From positions 18,384 to 82,383 of the forward strand of contig CAKPRO010000007.1 in the NCBI GenBank assembly GCA_934182615.1: a stretch of 64,000 nucleotides of DNA, read 5' to 3'. Of the stretch, positions 35,239 to 43,907 are shown in pieces. Within the stretch, counting starts at the first letter, position 1, and each line of letters starts with the position of its first letter. The translations under genes and the position numbers were made by a program. This stretch comes from an uncultured Bacilli bacterium (lineage in GTDB: Bacteria > Bacillota_I > Bacilli_A > RF39 > UBA660). The notes under the pieces were generated by a model. The model made no database searches. It had not been told where the DNA came from and was given only the letters and a program-made list of their open reading frames with translations.

Positions 35239-36171
35239 CTATGACTTCATTAATTCTGTAATAATATCTTCCATTGTGATAATACCTAAGAAATTATTTT
35301 CTCTATCAGTAACAATTGCCATATGTGCCCTAGCTGCCTCAAGTATCTCCAAACAAGATGCCAAATTAGTTGATTTACTAACGATAACTGGTTCTTTCAT
35401 ATTTCTTTTAATACTAATAGGTCTATTATTTAAAATCTCATCTAATAAATCAACTTCATATAATATTCCCATTACCTTACATTCCCTATTTATTATTGGT
35501 ATACGATCATGTTTATCTCTAAAGATACAATTCTTAACTTTCTCTGAAGAATCCGTATCATATAAAAAAGAAACATCTTCTCTATCAACCATAACATTAT
35601 TAACTTTTAACTTCTTCAAAAGAACTGCTTTTTGAATAAAAATACTTTCTTTTTCTTCAATAACCCCCTCCTCTTTAATCGTTTTTACAATTTCTACCAG
35701 TTCATCTTTAGTAGCAGTAACTTTATGATTATTTTTTACCTTTTTTTCAAATTTACCTATTATCTTAGTTATAGGTAATAACAACTTAACCATCCATTTC
35801 AACAAGCCACATAATTTTAAAGCAAAATCTTCAGCATATTCTCTTCCAATTATCTTAGGAGTTACTTCAGTAAAAGCAAGTATTATAACCGTAAGAAGTA
35901 TTGTTACTATTGGTATTATTTTATCACCATATAAATTAGAAAAGTAATAAGTAGTAAGTGAACTTACTAAAATACTACATATACAATTAATTACTAAAAT
36001 AGTCGTCAAAGTTTCAGAATAATTTGAATATAACCTGTATACCATTTTAGCAGACTTATTATCCGAATCCGCAAGCCTTTTTATACGAATAATATTTAAA
36101 CTAGTAAAAGATACTTCAAGAATAGATAATAATGCTAAACAAAATAATAAAAATATAATTACAACAATCAT
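35239..36171 (-). CDS. CNNM/HlyC-type membrane protein with CBS domains
   Basis: 310 aa: N-terminal DUF21 membrane domain (about residues 1-165; ALLSILEVSFTSLN, FTEVTPKIIGREYA), then a CBS pair (about 185-308; VMVDREDVSFL, DRIPIINRECKVMGILYEVDLL, HMAIVTDRENNFLGIITMEDIITEL). It ends right after the second CBS and lacks the usual CorC/HlyC C-terminal domain. The family exports or senses Mg2+/Co2+. It overlaps the upstream gene by four bases (ATGA), so the two are coupled. Confidence 0.85.
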   Translation of the reverse strand: MIVVIIFLLFCLALLSILEVSFTSLNIIRIKRLADSDNKSAKMVYRLYSNYSETLTTILVINCICSILVSSLTTYYFSNLYGDKIIPIVTILLTVIILAFTEVTPKIIGREYAEDFALKLCGLLKWMVKLLLPITKIIGKFEKKVKNNHKVTATKDELVEIVKTIKEEGVIEEKESIFIQKAVLLKKLKVNNVMVDREDVSFLYDTDSSEKVKNCIFRDKHDRIPIINRECKVMGILYEVDLLDEILNNRPISIKRNMKEPVIVSKSTNLASCLEILEAARAHMAIVTDRENNFLGIITMEDIITELMKS

Positions 36172-37199
36172 AAAACAATCCCTTCCTTGGTTACATTAAA
36201 ATTTTCATTTTGATATAAAAACACTTTCTTATTTTTAATATTCTCAATCAAATAATTATACTTAAGTTCAACAAAATGTCCCCTACTATAGTTATAACTA
36301 TAAAATTTATCATTACAACTAAATACTATAAAATGTTCTTTTTCACCAGCATTTCTTAAATAAAAATTATTAATTTTAATATCACAATTAGGACAATACT
36401 TACTAAATATTTTTTGATAAATTATTAATAATTCATAAGAACTTATACTTTTAACATCAATAATTTTTTCAGTAATAGAAAGTATCTGAAACAATATATT
36501 AGAACTATTATAATTTATTTTTTTTAATTCTCTATCTAAATAATAATCTGTATATTCTTCAGATATATAAAATATCCTTTTATCCATTTCTTTATCATTA
36601 TTATACTTATCAAAATATTCTGTAATAAATCCAGCCTTAATATTTGGCATATCCTTATACAAATTAACCAATATGAAAGTGTTATTAATATACACTTTAT
36701 TAGCAAGTTCACCATTAATACTTGTATTTACTATTTCACATTTAATACCTAATTTTGAACACAAATATAAAAATATTTTTACTATTGAAATAGCTGTTAC
36801 TCTCTTTTTATATAATGCTCCCCATACACTATTTAAATTTGTCAAAGTACCAAGTGAAAGAATTTCATTTTTAGAAGCCAATGTGTTTATATCAAAACTA
36901 AGTATACGACCCAAATAAATATATATATATCTAACTTTCTCTATATCAGATAAACCATTTGGTATACTACCAATAATATCATTAAGTACTTTCTCCCCTT
37001 GCTTAAACATAGCATAATCAACATAAATAAAACCATTTTTTTTATTTAAAATTTCTGAATATAAATAATTATCTCCATCATTCAAAAAGAAATCAACTAT
37101 ATCCGTATCAATCTTATCAATAGGTATATTTATATATCTTGTATTATTATCAATTTTATTTATCACTTCTCTATTATCTACTGCTAGCACACCACTCAT
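36168..37199 (-). CDS. Uncharacterised protein, possible degenerate transglutaminase-like fold
   Basis: 343 aa, no signal or membrane segment. The block SDIEKVRYIYIYLGRILSFD followed by SVWGALYKKRVTAISIVKIFLYLCSKLGIKCEIVN has the spacing of a transglutaminase core, but Thr or Ala stands where the catalytic Cys would be. A pair CPNC lies near residue 277. I do not recognise a named family. It is translationally coupled to the CNNM-like gene downstream. Confidence 0.45.
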   Translation of the reverse strand: MSGVLAVDNREVINKIDNNTRYINIPIDKIDTDIVDFFLNDGDNYLYSEILNKKNGFIYVDYAMFKQGEKVLNDIIGSIPNGLSDIEKVRYIYIYLGRILSFDINTLASKNEILSLGTLTNLNSVWGALYKKRVTAISIVKIFLYLCSKLGIKCEIVNTSINGELANKVYINNTFILVNLYKDMPNIKAGFITEYFDKYNNDKEMDKRIFYISEEYTDYYLDRELKKINYNSSNILFQILSITEKIIDVKSISSYELLIIYQKIFSKYCPNCDIKINNFYLRNAGEKEHFIVFSCNDKFYSYNYSRGHFVELKYNYLIENIKNKKVFLYQNENFNVTKEGIVL

Positions 37200-37234
37200 A
37201 TTATCACCATTTTAATTATACTATAATGATCGAA

Positions 37235-37273
37235 AAAAAGAAAGAAAATAAACCATTAGTTTACTTTCTTTTT
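37235..37273 (-). terminator. Terminator after the SipW-type gene pair
   Basis: Interrupted stem AAAAAGAAAG...CTTTCTTTTT with an inner AAAC/GTTT, followed by T on the minus strand. Confidence 0.6.
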
Positions 37274-37823
37274 AAAATTCTCCTGTAATTGTTGTAGAAT
37301 CAGCAGTAATCGTGGCATTAAATACCTTACCAAACATTGCATTTGTAACCAAATCATTATCTAGCCATATATAAATATTAAATACCGTATATGTACTATT
37401 ACTAGTAAGATCATATGAATCAACAACTTTTATCGCATTACCAACACTAGCACCATTAAAGTTTCCCGTCTTATATGGTGTTGTACTATCATTTATATAT
37501 ACTTCATATTTTAAAGCATCACTAGTGTTTAACCCATCAATAGTTTTAGGTGTTAAATATATATTAAATTTTCCTGCCACACTAGCATCACTAAGTTTAG
37601 CCTTTACTATACCTTTCAATCCTTCTTCTTTAGTTTTAGAAGGAGATAAACCAGTAGCAGTAATATCTTGAACTATAACATAATCTATACTAAATTTACC
37701 AGAACCAGTAGTTAATTCCTTCTCTGTTCTAGAAATCAGATAAGCATATGTAAGCCCCGCTATTAAAGCACAAAATAATACTACACCCAATATTGTTCCA
37801 ACTACTTTTGCCGTTTTATTCAT
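37272..37823 (-). CDS. SipW/TasA-type secreted protein
   Basis: 183 aa. N-terminal helix (residues 6-28) ends in AGLTYAYLIS, the junction type cut by SipW-like signal peptidases. A beta-sandwich-like exported domain of about 150 aa follows (TTGSGKFSIDYVIVQDI; YTVFNIYIWLDNDLV). The same closing pattern ..IWLD.. appears in the proteins at 5483-7084 and 7084-7632. Possible fibre or matrix subunit. The gene follows 37836-38423 by 12 bp. Confidence 0.7.
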   Translation of the reverse strand: MNKTAKVVGTILGVVLFCALIAGLTYAYLISRTEKELTTGSGKFSIDYVIVQDITATGLSPSKTKEEGLKGIVKAKLSDASVAGKFNIYLTPKTIDGLNTSDALKYEVYINDSTTPYKTGNFNGASVGNAIKVVDSYDLTSNSTYTVFNIYIWLDNDLVTNAMFGKVFNATITADSTTITGEF

Positions 37824-37835
37824 AAAATAACACCT

Positions 37836-38423
37836 CTATTTTCTATACATCGATTCAACTTTAATTAAACTAGAAAAATGTTTATTCATAAGACTATTTT
37901 GATCAGCACCACTCTCATTTAACCATATTCTTAGTGTGCATGTATAAGAATTATTAACATTAAAAGTATTATCAGAAGTACTAAGTGTTCCAAGCGTAAT
38001 ATCACTACTAGTAAAATCAACACCTGTACCACTTTTCAATGTAGTAGTAGTACTTCCATTATTACAATTTAAATCATACTTAAAGTCACTTATTTTTAAC
38101 TCATCATCAATCGATATATCAACCAATTTAATATTAACAGCCACATCATAACCACTCAATTTAGTACTATCTGGAACCAATGTAAAAACAGATTTATTAG
38201 CATATTTATCAACATCAGAAGTACTAATAGGTACCCCAGATCTCATATTAATATATTGACTTTGATTAAACACAACTGCTACATCGGCATCAAAGTTACC
38301 AGTGGTCACATTAACATTAGTACCATCACTAAAAGTATAATAAGCATATGAAGTCCCAAGCATACAAGAAAAAATAATAGACATGGCAATAGTTAAAACA
38401 AAAATCATTTTACTAAATTTCAT
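37836..38423 (-). CDS. SipW/TasA-type secreted protein
   Basis: 195 aa. N-terminal helix ends LGTSYAYYTFSDG, close to the camelysin/TasA junction. The mature part begins VNVTTGNFDADVAVVFN and closes YTCTLRIWLNESG. The start at 38423 is set by AGGAG eight bases upstream; a GTG at 38432 is less likely. First gene of a two-gene operon with 37272-37823. No SipW-type peptidase gene is in the window. Confidence 0.7.
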   Translation of the reverse strand: MKFSKMIFVLTIAMSIIFSCMLGTSYAYYTFSDGTNVNVTTGNFDADVAVVFNQSQYINMRSGVPISTSDVDKYANKSVFTLVPDSTKLSGYDVAVNIKLVDISIDDELKISDFKYDLNCNNGSTTTTLKSGTGVDFTSSDITLGTLSTSDNTFNVNNSYTCTLRIWLNESGADQNSLMNKHFSSLIKVESMYRK

Positions 38424-38492
38424 TCTCACCACTCCTATCTATTATTCTCTATTATTATAATAACATATTTTGTGATTATTATCAATATATTT

Positions 38493-39212
38493 TTACATTT
38501 CTAAATTATGATAAACAGATTGAACGTCATCCAAATCAGTTAAAGCCTCAATCAAACCAATTACTTTCTCAGTCATTTCCTCATCTAACTTAATATAATT
38601 ATTAGGAACAAATGTAACTTCACTAACAATAAAACTATCATAACCTTTTTTACTAAGTGCATCTTTTATTTCAATAAAATTATTAGAATCAGTATAAATA
38701 ATAAAACTATCATCATCAGAAATAAAATCTAATATATCTAGTTCAAGAATATCTTCCATTAATTTATCTTCATCATAAATTTTATCTAAAACAATTACAC
38801 CCTTTCTCTCAAACAAATAACTAACAGAACCATCAGTACCAAGGTTTCCACCTCTTTTAGTTAAAGTACTTCTTACAAATCCAGCAGTTCTATTCTTATT
38901 ATCTGTAAGACAATCTATCATTATAGCTATTCCACCAGGCCCATAACCTTCATATCTAATATGTTCATAATTTTCTCCAACACCTTGATTCTTAGCCTTG
39001 TTAATAGCAGATTCAATATTAGTTTTAGGCATATTTTCAGCCTTAGCTTTTTCTACTACCATTCTAAGTGAAGGATTATTTTCTGGATTAGGATCACCAC
39101 TTTTAGCGGCAACATATAATTCTTTTGCTAACTTTTGAAAAACTTTACTTCTCTCACTATCAATAGCACCTTTTTTTCTTTTAATCGTAGACCATTTACT
39201 ATGTCCTGACAT
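38493..39212 (-). CDS. YebC/PmpR family protein
   Basis: 239 aa with the family start MSGHSKWSTIKRKKGAIDSERSK and the block YEGYGPGGIAIMIDCLTDNKNRT. Family members bind DNA or ribosomes; recent work assigns some a role in relieving translation stalls. Which applies here is unknown. Full length, single gene. Confidence 0.93.
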   Translation of the reverse strand: MSGHSKWSTIKRKKGAIDSERSKVFQKLAKELYVAAKSGDPNPENNPSLRMVVEKAKAENMPKTNIESAINKAKNQGVGENYEHIRYEGYGPGGIAIMIDCLTDNKNRTAGFVRSTLTKRGGNLGTDGSVSYLFERKGVIVLDKIYDEDKLMEDILELDILDFISDDDSFIIYTDSNNFIEIKDALSKKGYDSFIVSEVTFVPNNYIKLDEEMTEKVIGLIEALTDLDDVQSVYHNLEM

Positions 39213-39286
39213 AATTTTTCCTCCTTACATAATACTTCTTTATAATAACCTTTTTATATCCTATTTGTCAAGTATATTAAATAATT

Positions 39287-39988
39287 TTACTTTATATAAC
39301 TAAGCAAAGCAGGTCCAAGTATAATAAGTAAAATAAGTGGAATAAAGAAGAAAACAGATATAATACTTATCTTAGTAGGCACCTTAGAGATAACTGCCTT
39401 TACTTCCATCTTTCTCTTTTCTCTTAAATAATCAACTTGATTATACATAGTATCAATAATACTACTACCATAAATATTAGCTTGCGTTAAAGCTAAAATA
39501 ATATTATTAATACTATCTGAAGGTATTCTAGATTGCATATCATTCAAACTTTCAGTCAAACTTTTACCAAATTTAGTTTCACGTAAAGCCTCTTTAAATT
39601 CCAAAGACAACTCATTATCAACACTATTAGTAGTTATCAAAATAGCCTCTGCTAAATTTCTACCAGTTTGAAGTGATAAAGTTAATACCTCAAAAAAATA
39701 TATTGCCTCAATATTTAATTTTTTTTCTCTTTTTTTAATTTTAGCATCCAACAATATTTTTTCAAACAAACTATAATAAATTAAAACTATTATTATAGAA
39801 AATAAATAACCATACCTATAATTCACCAAAATAAAAAGGAATATTAATACTGATGTAATAAGTCTCAAATTTAAAAATGTAATTGTATTATATTTAGAAG
39901 ACACACCTAATAAATTAATTTTATTATTAATTCTTTCTATTTGCTTTTTACTATAAATTTTTTTAGATTTATTATTACCACTTTGCAT
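39287..39988 (-). CDS. TadC-like pilus assembly membrane protein
   Basis: 233 aa with membrane helices near residues 45-85 and 205-230, and a type II secretion F-like core (YFFEVLTLSLQTGRNLAEAILITTNS; KFGKSLTESLNDMQSRIP). Last gene of the tad-type cluster, with ribosome binding site GGAGGG. It pairs with TadB to form the inner-membrane platform. Confidence 0.82.
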   Translation of the reverse strand: MQSGNNKSKKIYSKKQIERINNKINLLGVSSKYNTITFLNLRLITSVLIFLFILVNYRYGYLFSIIIVLIYYSLFEKILLDAKIKKREKKLNIEAIYFFEVLTLSLQTGRNLAEAILITTNSVDNELSLEFKEALRETKFGKSLTESLNDMQSRIPSDSINNIILALTQANIYGSSIIDTMYNQVDYLREKRKMEVKAVISKVPTKISIISVFFFIPLILLIILGPALLSYIK

Positions 39989-40005
39989 ACAATATCCCTC
40001 CTACT

Positions 40006-40998
40006 CTATACATCAATTTTCATAATTCTATTTAAAACTAATATATATATTATAAACATTAATAGAATAATACCAATAATCATATAACCAAGTGTAGATT
40101 CAAATAAAGGAGCAAAATATGCTGGATTTAATATATATATTATAAGTGTAAAAACAATTGGAATGATAAATAATACTCTTGTTACCATTTTAGGACTAGC
40201 AGAAATATTTTTAAGTTCTTCATTTAATTTTTTCTTATCAAATAAAGTTCTCTCAATCGAAGAAAAAACTTCAACAATATTACCACCAGTTTTATTCAAA
40301 ATTGTAAGCGAAGAAGACAAATAAACAGCCTCCTCCAAATTAACTCTTTTAGCAAATCTATCAAAAACAGTATCAACAGATAAACCATATTTCATATCCA
40401 AATACATTTTCTTAAACTCATCACTTATAGGTTCAGGTAAATCGTCAGCGGCAATTTTTAATGCTTGAAGTGTACTTTTACCAGATTTAAATGCATTATT
40501 CATAATAATAATTGAACGTAATAATTCATTTTCAATAAGCTTAGTCTGTCTTTTATAATAAAAGAATAAAAATATATCTAATAAATAATATCCTAATACA
40601 GCACTAATAAACAATGAAAATATACTTATCCCCGTAGTAAAAACACCAGAAATTATAGTTAACAAAAGGAATAATAACATTATCATAATTTTGTTACTAA
40701 TAAAATCAATAGCCACAAACATATCTCTATGTTTATATTTTATAAATTTTTCATATTTTTTAGCTTTTTTATTAAAATAACTTATTTTCTTTAAAATTTT
40801 TCTATTCTTTCCTAATAAATTAAAATAAAATTTTGTAATATATTCACTTAAAGATATTGTATCATCTTTTAGTGGTTCTAAAGAATAATAAGCAATCCTT
40901 CTAGCCTTCTTATCCGCTATATTTTGTCTTATAAGCATAGTAACAATTATAAATATAATCATCATTATTAAAATTTTTACTATTAAATTTATATTCAT
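40006..40998 (-). CDS. TadB-like pilus assembly membrane protein
   Basis: 330 aa: membrane helices at the N-terminus, at about 110-155 and in the last 60 residues, with the type II secretion F-like core LLRSIIIMNNAFKSGKSTLQALKIAADDLPEP. The start is the ATG at 40998 after GAGGAG; the in-frame GTG at 41007 lies within the spacer. It lies between tadA and tadC. Confidence 0.85.
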   Translation of the reverse strand: MNINLIVKILIMMIIFIIVTMLIRQNIADKKARRIAYYSLEPLKDDTISLSEYITKFYFNLLGKNRKILKKISYFNKKAKKYEKFIKYKHRDMFVAIDFISNKIMIMLLFLLLTIISGVFTTGISIFSLFISAVLGYYLLDIFLFFYYKRQTKLIENELLRSIIIMNNAFKSGKSTLQALKIAADDLPEPISDEFKKMYLDMKYGLSVDTVFDRFAKRVNLEEAVYLSSSLTILNKTGGNIVEVFSSIERTLFDKKKLNEELKNISASPKMVTRVLFIIPIVFTLIIYILNPAYFAPLFESTLGYMIIGIILLMFIIYILVLNRIMKIDV

Positions 40999-41013
40999 AA
41001 TTATCACACTCCT

Positions 41014-42342
41014 CTATTCAAATATATCTTTTATTTTAGTAAGACCCTTTCTTAACATCTTATCATATACAATGGGTTTTCTTTTATATAAACCAAACTC
41101 ACCAACTACATTTCCTTCATCAGATAAACCTTTTTGCTTGTATGTAAAAATATCTTTAACTACAATATCACCATCTTTTATTCCAGCAAGTTCACTAATA
41201 GAAGTAATTTTTCTTTTACCATCAGAAAATCTATCAATTTGAACAATAATATCAATAGCATTTTCAATATATCCACGAACAGCAGAAACAGGTATTTCCA
41301 TTTCATTCATTAAAATCATTGTTTCAAGTCTATTTAATGCATCAACAGGATTATTAGCATGGAGTGTTGTTAAAGAGCCCTCATGACCGGTATTCATAGC
41401 CTGCATCATATCAAAGGCTTCCTTACCCCTAACTTCACCAACAATAATTCTATCAGGACGCATTCTTAAAGAATTACGAACCAAATCACGAATCGTAACT
41501 TCTCCTTCCCCCTCATAATTAGTAAGACGTGTTTCTAATGATATAACATGATTTTGATGTAATTTTAGTTCTGCAGCATCTTCTATAGTAATTATACGCT
41601 CATCTTCTCCCAAAAAACCAGATAGAATATTTAATAACGTTGTTTTACCAGTTCCAGTACCTCCTGAAATAATTATGTTTAATTTTGCTTCAACTGCTGC
41701 CTCTAAAAATCTTGCCATATTAACAGTTAAACTACCATTTCTAAGAAGATCATCAATAGTTTGTAATTTTTTATTAAACTTTCTAATTGTTAAAATAGGC
41801 CCACGTAAACTTAACGGTGGTATAATAGCATTCAATCTTGAACCATCTCTTAATCTAGCATCAACCATCGGATTAGCAGAATCTATTGTCCTACCAAGTG
41901 GTTGAACTATTCTCTGAATAGTTCTTATAATATGTTTATCATTTATAAATGAAACAGTTTCATCTTTAACAATTTTTCCATCAATTTCAACATATATTTC
42001 ATTAGGAGCATTTACCATTATTTCCGTAATCGCAGTATCCTCAAGTAATGGAGTAATAGGACCATAACCTGTTATTTCATTTTGAATCAAATTAAATACA
42101 TGATTTCTCTCTAAATTACTTAAATCATATCCTACTAAAACAGAATCAATTTCATTATTGATATAATCCTCAGGTAAAGTATCTTCTGGAATATTTTCTT
42201 CTATTAAATTCTGAACGATTTTTACTCTTATTTCTTCTAATAACCCCTTGTCACCAAAGACATCATAGTCTCTTATTTTGTCATCAGATATAATAGTTTT
42301 AGGCTTTACTTCAAAAGCCTCAGTCAAACTAGATTTACTCAT
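41014..42342 (-). CDS. TadA/CpaF family secretion ATPase
   Basis: 442-aa hexameric ATPase powering Tad pilus assembly. Visible are the N-terminal helical domain, Walker A SGGTGTGKTTLLN, Asp box ITIEDAAELKL, Walker B RMRPDRIIVGEVRGKEAFDMM and the His box LTTLHANN. It overlaps the upstream CpaE-like gene by one base. It is the one clear secretion ATPase of the window; the pilC operon at 29-30 kb lacks its own. Confidence 0.94.
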   Translation of the reverse strand: MSKSSLTEAFEVKPKTIISDDKIRDYDVFGDKGLLEEIRVKIVQNLIEENIPEDTLPEDYINNEIDSVLVGYDLSNLERNHVFNLIQNEITGYGPITPLLEDTAITEIMVNAPNEIYVEIDGKIVKDETVSFINDKHIIRTIQRIVQPLGRTIDSANPMVDARLRDGSRLNAIIPPLSLRGPILTIRKFNKKLQTIDDLLRNGSLTVNMARFLEAAVEAKLNIIISGGTGTGKTTLLNILSGFLGEDERIITIEDAAELKLHQNHVISLETRLTNYEGEGEVTIRDLVRNSLRMRPDRIIVGEVRGKEAFDMMQAMNTGHEGSLTTLHANNPVDALNRLETMILMNEMEIPVSAVRGYIENAIDIIVQIDRFSDGKRKITSISELAGIKDGDIVVKDIFTYKQKGLSDEGNVVGEFGLYKRKPIVYDKMLRKGLTKIKDIFE

Positions 42343-43109
42343 TATTTTGCCTCCCTACTATGTCTATCATCAATAAGATCAAGAGCCATTTTTTTCATAT
42401 TATTAACATCATTCGAATGAAATACATTAATACTATTATTTAAAGTTAATATCTCTCCTGCCATTACATATTTATCTATATTTTTAATATAATAATTTTT
42501 AGATATTGTATAATCAATATTATTTTTAATCATAGTTCTAATATCATATAAACTCAAATAATCTTTACCAGTATCCCTAGAATTATTTAATAATACCAAA
42601 TAATTCTTTTTATCTGTATCTTTAAATATACTTATTAAACTCTTCATATTTTTAAGATCAACTATATCATTAGAAATTATAAACAACGACATATAAGAAT
42701 AATCTAAAGCAGTTAAATTAATTTCATTTAATACGTGTGAAGTATCAACTAAAACAACATCATAATCCTTTTTAGCAAGATCAAAAATAAGTGGTATATA
42801 GCGACTTTCAACTTTCATTGCCATACGTGGATCTTTAGGACAAGCTAAAACATCTATATTATTATTATACGTTGTAACATATTTTTTAAGTTCTGTAAAC
42901 CTATTATTAGTCATACTATCAATCATCATATAAATATCTTTTTTATTTTTAACAGCAAGACTAGCGGCCACTCCACCAGAAAACAAATCTAAATCAATTA
43001 TTAAAACTTTTTTACCCAATTCGCAATAAATACCTGCTAAATTAAGTGCCATAGTAGTTTTACCAACACCACCCTTTACAGATGATACAGTTATTACTTT
43101 ACCTGCCAT
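42342..43109 (-). CDS. CpaE/MinD-like P-loop ATPase of the Tad cluster
   Basis: 255 aa starting MAGKVITVSSVKGGVGKTT, the deviant Walker A of the ParA/MinD family. Further motifs are VLIIDLDLFSGG and VVLVDTSH. In Tad loci this protein (TadZ/CpaE) places the pilus machine at the pole or membrane. The N-terminal receiver-like domain of larger CpaE proteins is absent. Confidence 0.85.
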   Translation of the reverse strand: MAGKVITVSSVKGGVGKTTMALNLAGIYCELGKKVLIIDLDLFSGGVAASLAVKNKKDIYMMIDSMTNNRFTELKKYVTTYNNNIDVLACPKDPRMAMKVESRYIPLIFDLAKKDYDVVLVDTSHVLNEINLTALDYSYMSLFIISNDIVDLKNMKSLISIFKDTDKKNYLVLLNNSRDTGKDYLSLYDIRTMIKNNIDYTISKNYYIKNIDKYVMAGEILTLNNSINVFHSNDVNNMKKMALDLIDDRHSREAK

Positions 43110-43113
43110 TGCA

Positions 43114-43503
43114 TCACACTATCCTCTCTATACTACTTTTTCCATCAACTATATTTCCAACATAATGAGTCTCTATCGTTATTAAATTAAATTTAAATAT
43201 TTTTCCAACAATACCCTTAACATCCTTAGTCACTTTAATATCAATCTTCTTATCATCAATATCAACCGAAATATACTTGATATTATTAATATTTTCCATA
43301 ATAAGTTCTGTTAAGTCATTCTTACTAACTTTATCCACATTATCTAATCCATAATCTATAGTCATATATACAACATTTTCTATTCTGTTCTTTTCATAAA
43401 TAGCATTTCCAACATCATATACTAAAGTTATTATAAGTAAAAATATCGGTATAATTATAACAAACATAACTAAACTTTGACCACGATTATTCAATTTAAA
43501 CAT
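43114..43503 (-). CDS. TadE-like pseudopilin
   Basis: 129 aa with the TadE-type N-terminus NNRGQSLVMFVIIIPIFLLIITLVYDVGNAIYEKNRIENV: one membrane helix after a short basic segment, with a conserved Glu/Asp in or after it. The rest is a small beta domain. It overlaps the neighbouring TadE-like gene by eight bases. Confidence 0.78.
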   Translation of the reverse strand: MFKLNNRGQSLVMFVIIIPIFLLIITLVYDVGNAIYEKNRIENVVYMTIDYGLDNVDKVSKNDLTELIMENINNIKYISVDIDDKKIDIKVTKDVKGIVGKIFKFNLITIETHYVGNIVDGKSSIERIV

Positions 43504-43828
43504 TTGGTATTTTCCTTTCTACCTTAACTACATATGGATTACCCAATATTCTATTCAATCCTGGTGTTATAATATTAATTTTTTCACTTATTTCAACATC
43601 AGTATATTTATCCTCTTCTTTAGTAATTATATCTATATCAGAATACTTACTTTTAATTTCCTCTAATGAAACATCTTCTTTTAATAAAAACACCACATCA
43701 ACACTAATATTTTCTAATTCATTTTTCTTATTTAAAATCATACCAAAATCAACAATTACAAATAATATCATAATAAATATAGGCAAAATAAGAACAAATT
43801 CTACCAATGCTTGACCCTTTCTATTCAT
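43496..43828 (-). CDS. TadE-like pseudopilin
   Basis: 110 aa starting MNRKGQALVEFVLILPIFIMILFVIVDFG, the classic TadE motif (G-Q-A-L-V-E-F). The ATG at 43828 fits the GGGAGAG site; a GTG at 43840 is too close to it. First gene of the tad-type cluster, in order TadE, TadE, CpaE, TadA, TadB, TadC. No Flp major pilin is visible. Confidence 0.8.
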   Translation of the reverse strand: MNRKGQALVEFVLILPIFIMILFVIVDFGMILNKKNELENISVDVVFLLKEDVSLEEIKSKYSDIDIITKEEDKYTDVEISEKINIITPGLNRILGNPYVVKVERKIPNV

Positions 43829-43878
43829 AGAACTACTCACTCTCCCTATTTTCTATTTAATTATACCAAATAATATAA

Positions 43879-43907
43879 AAAAAAGAAAGATTTTTTACTT
43901 TCTTTTT
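43879..43907 (-). terminator. Terminator after the cohesin-like surface protein gene
   Basis: 10-bp stem AAAAAGAAAG/CTTTCTTTTT followed on the minus strand by more T. It separates the surface-protein gene from the tad cluster. Confidence 0.65.
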
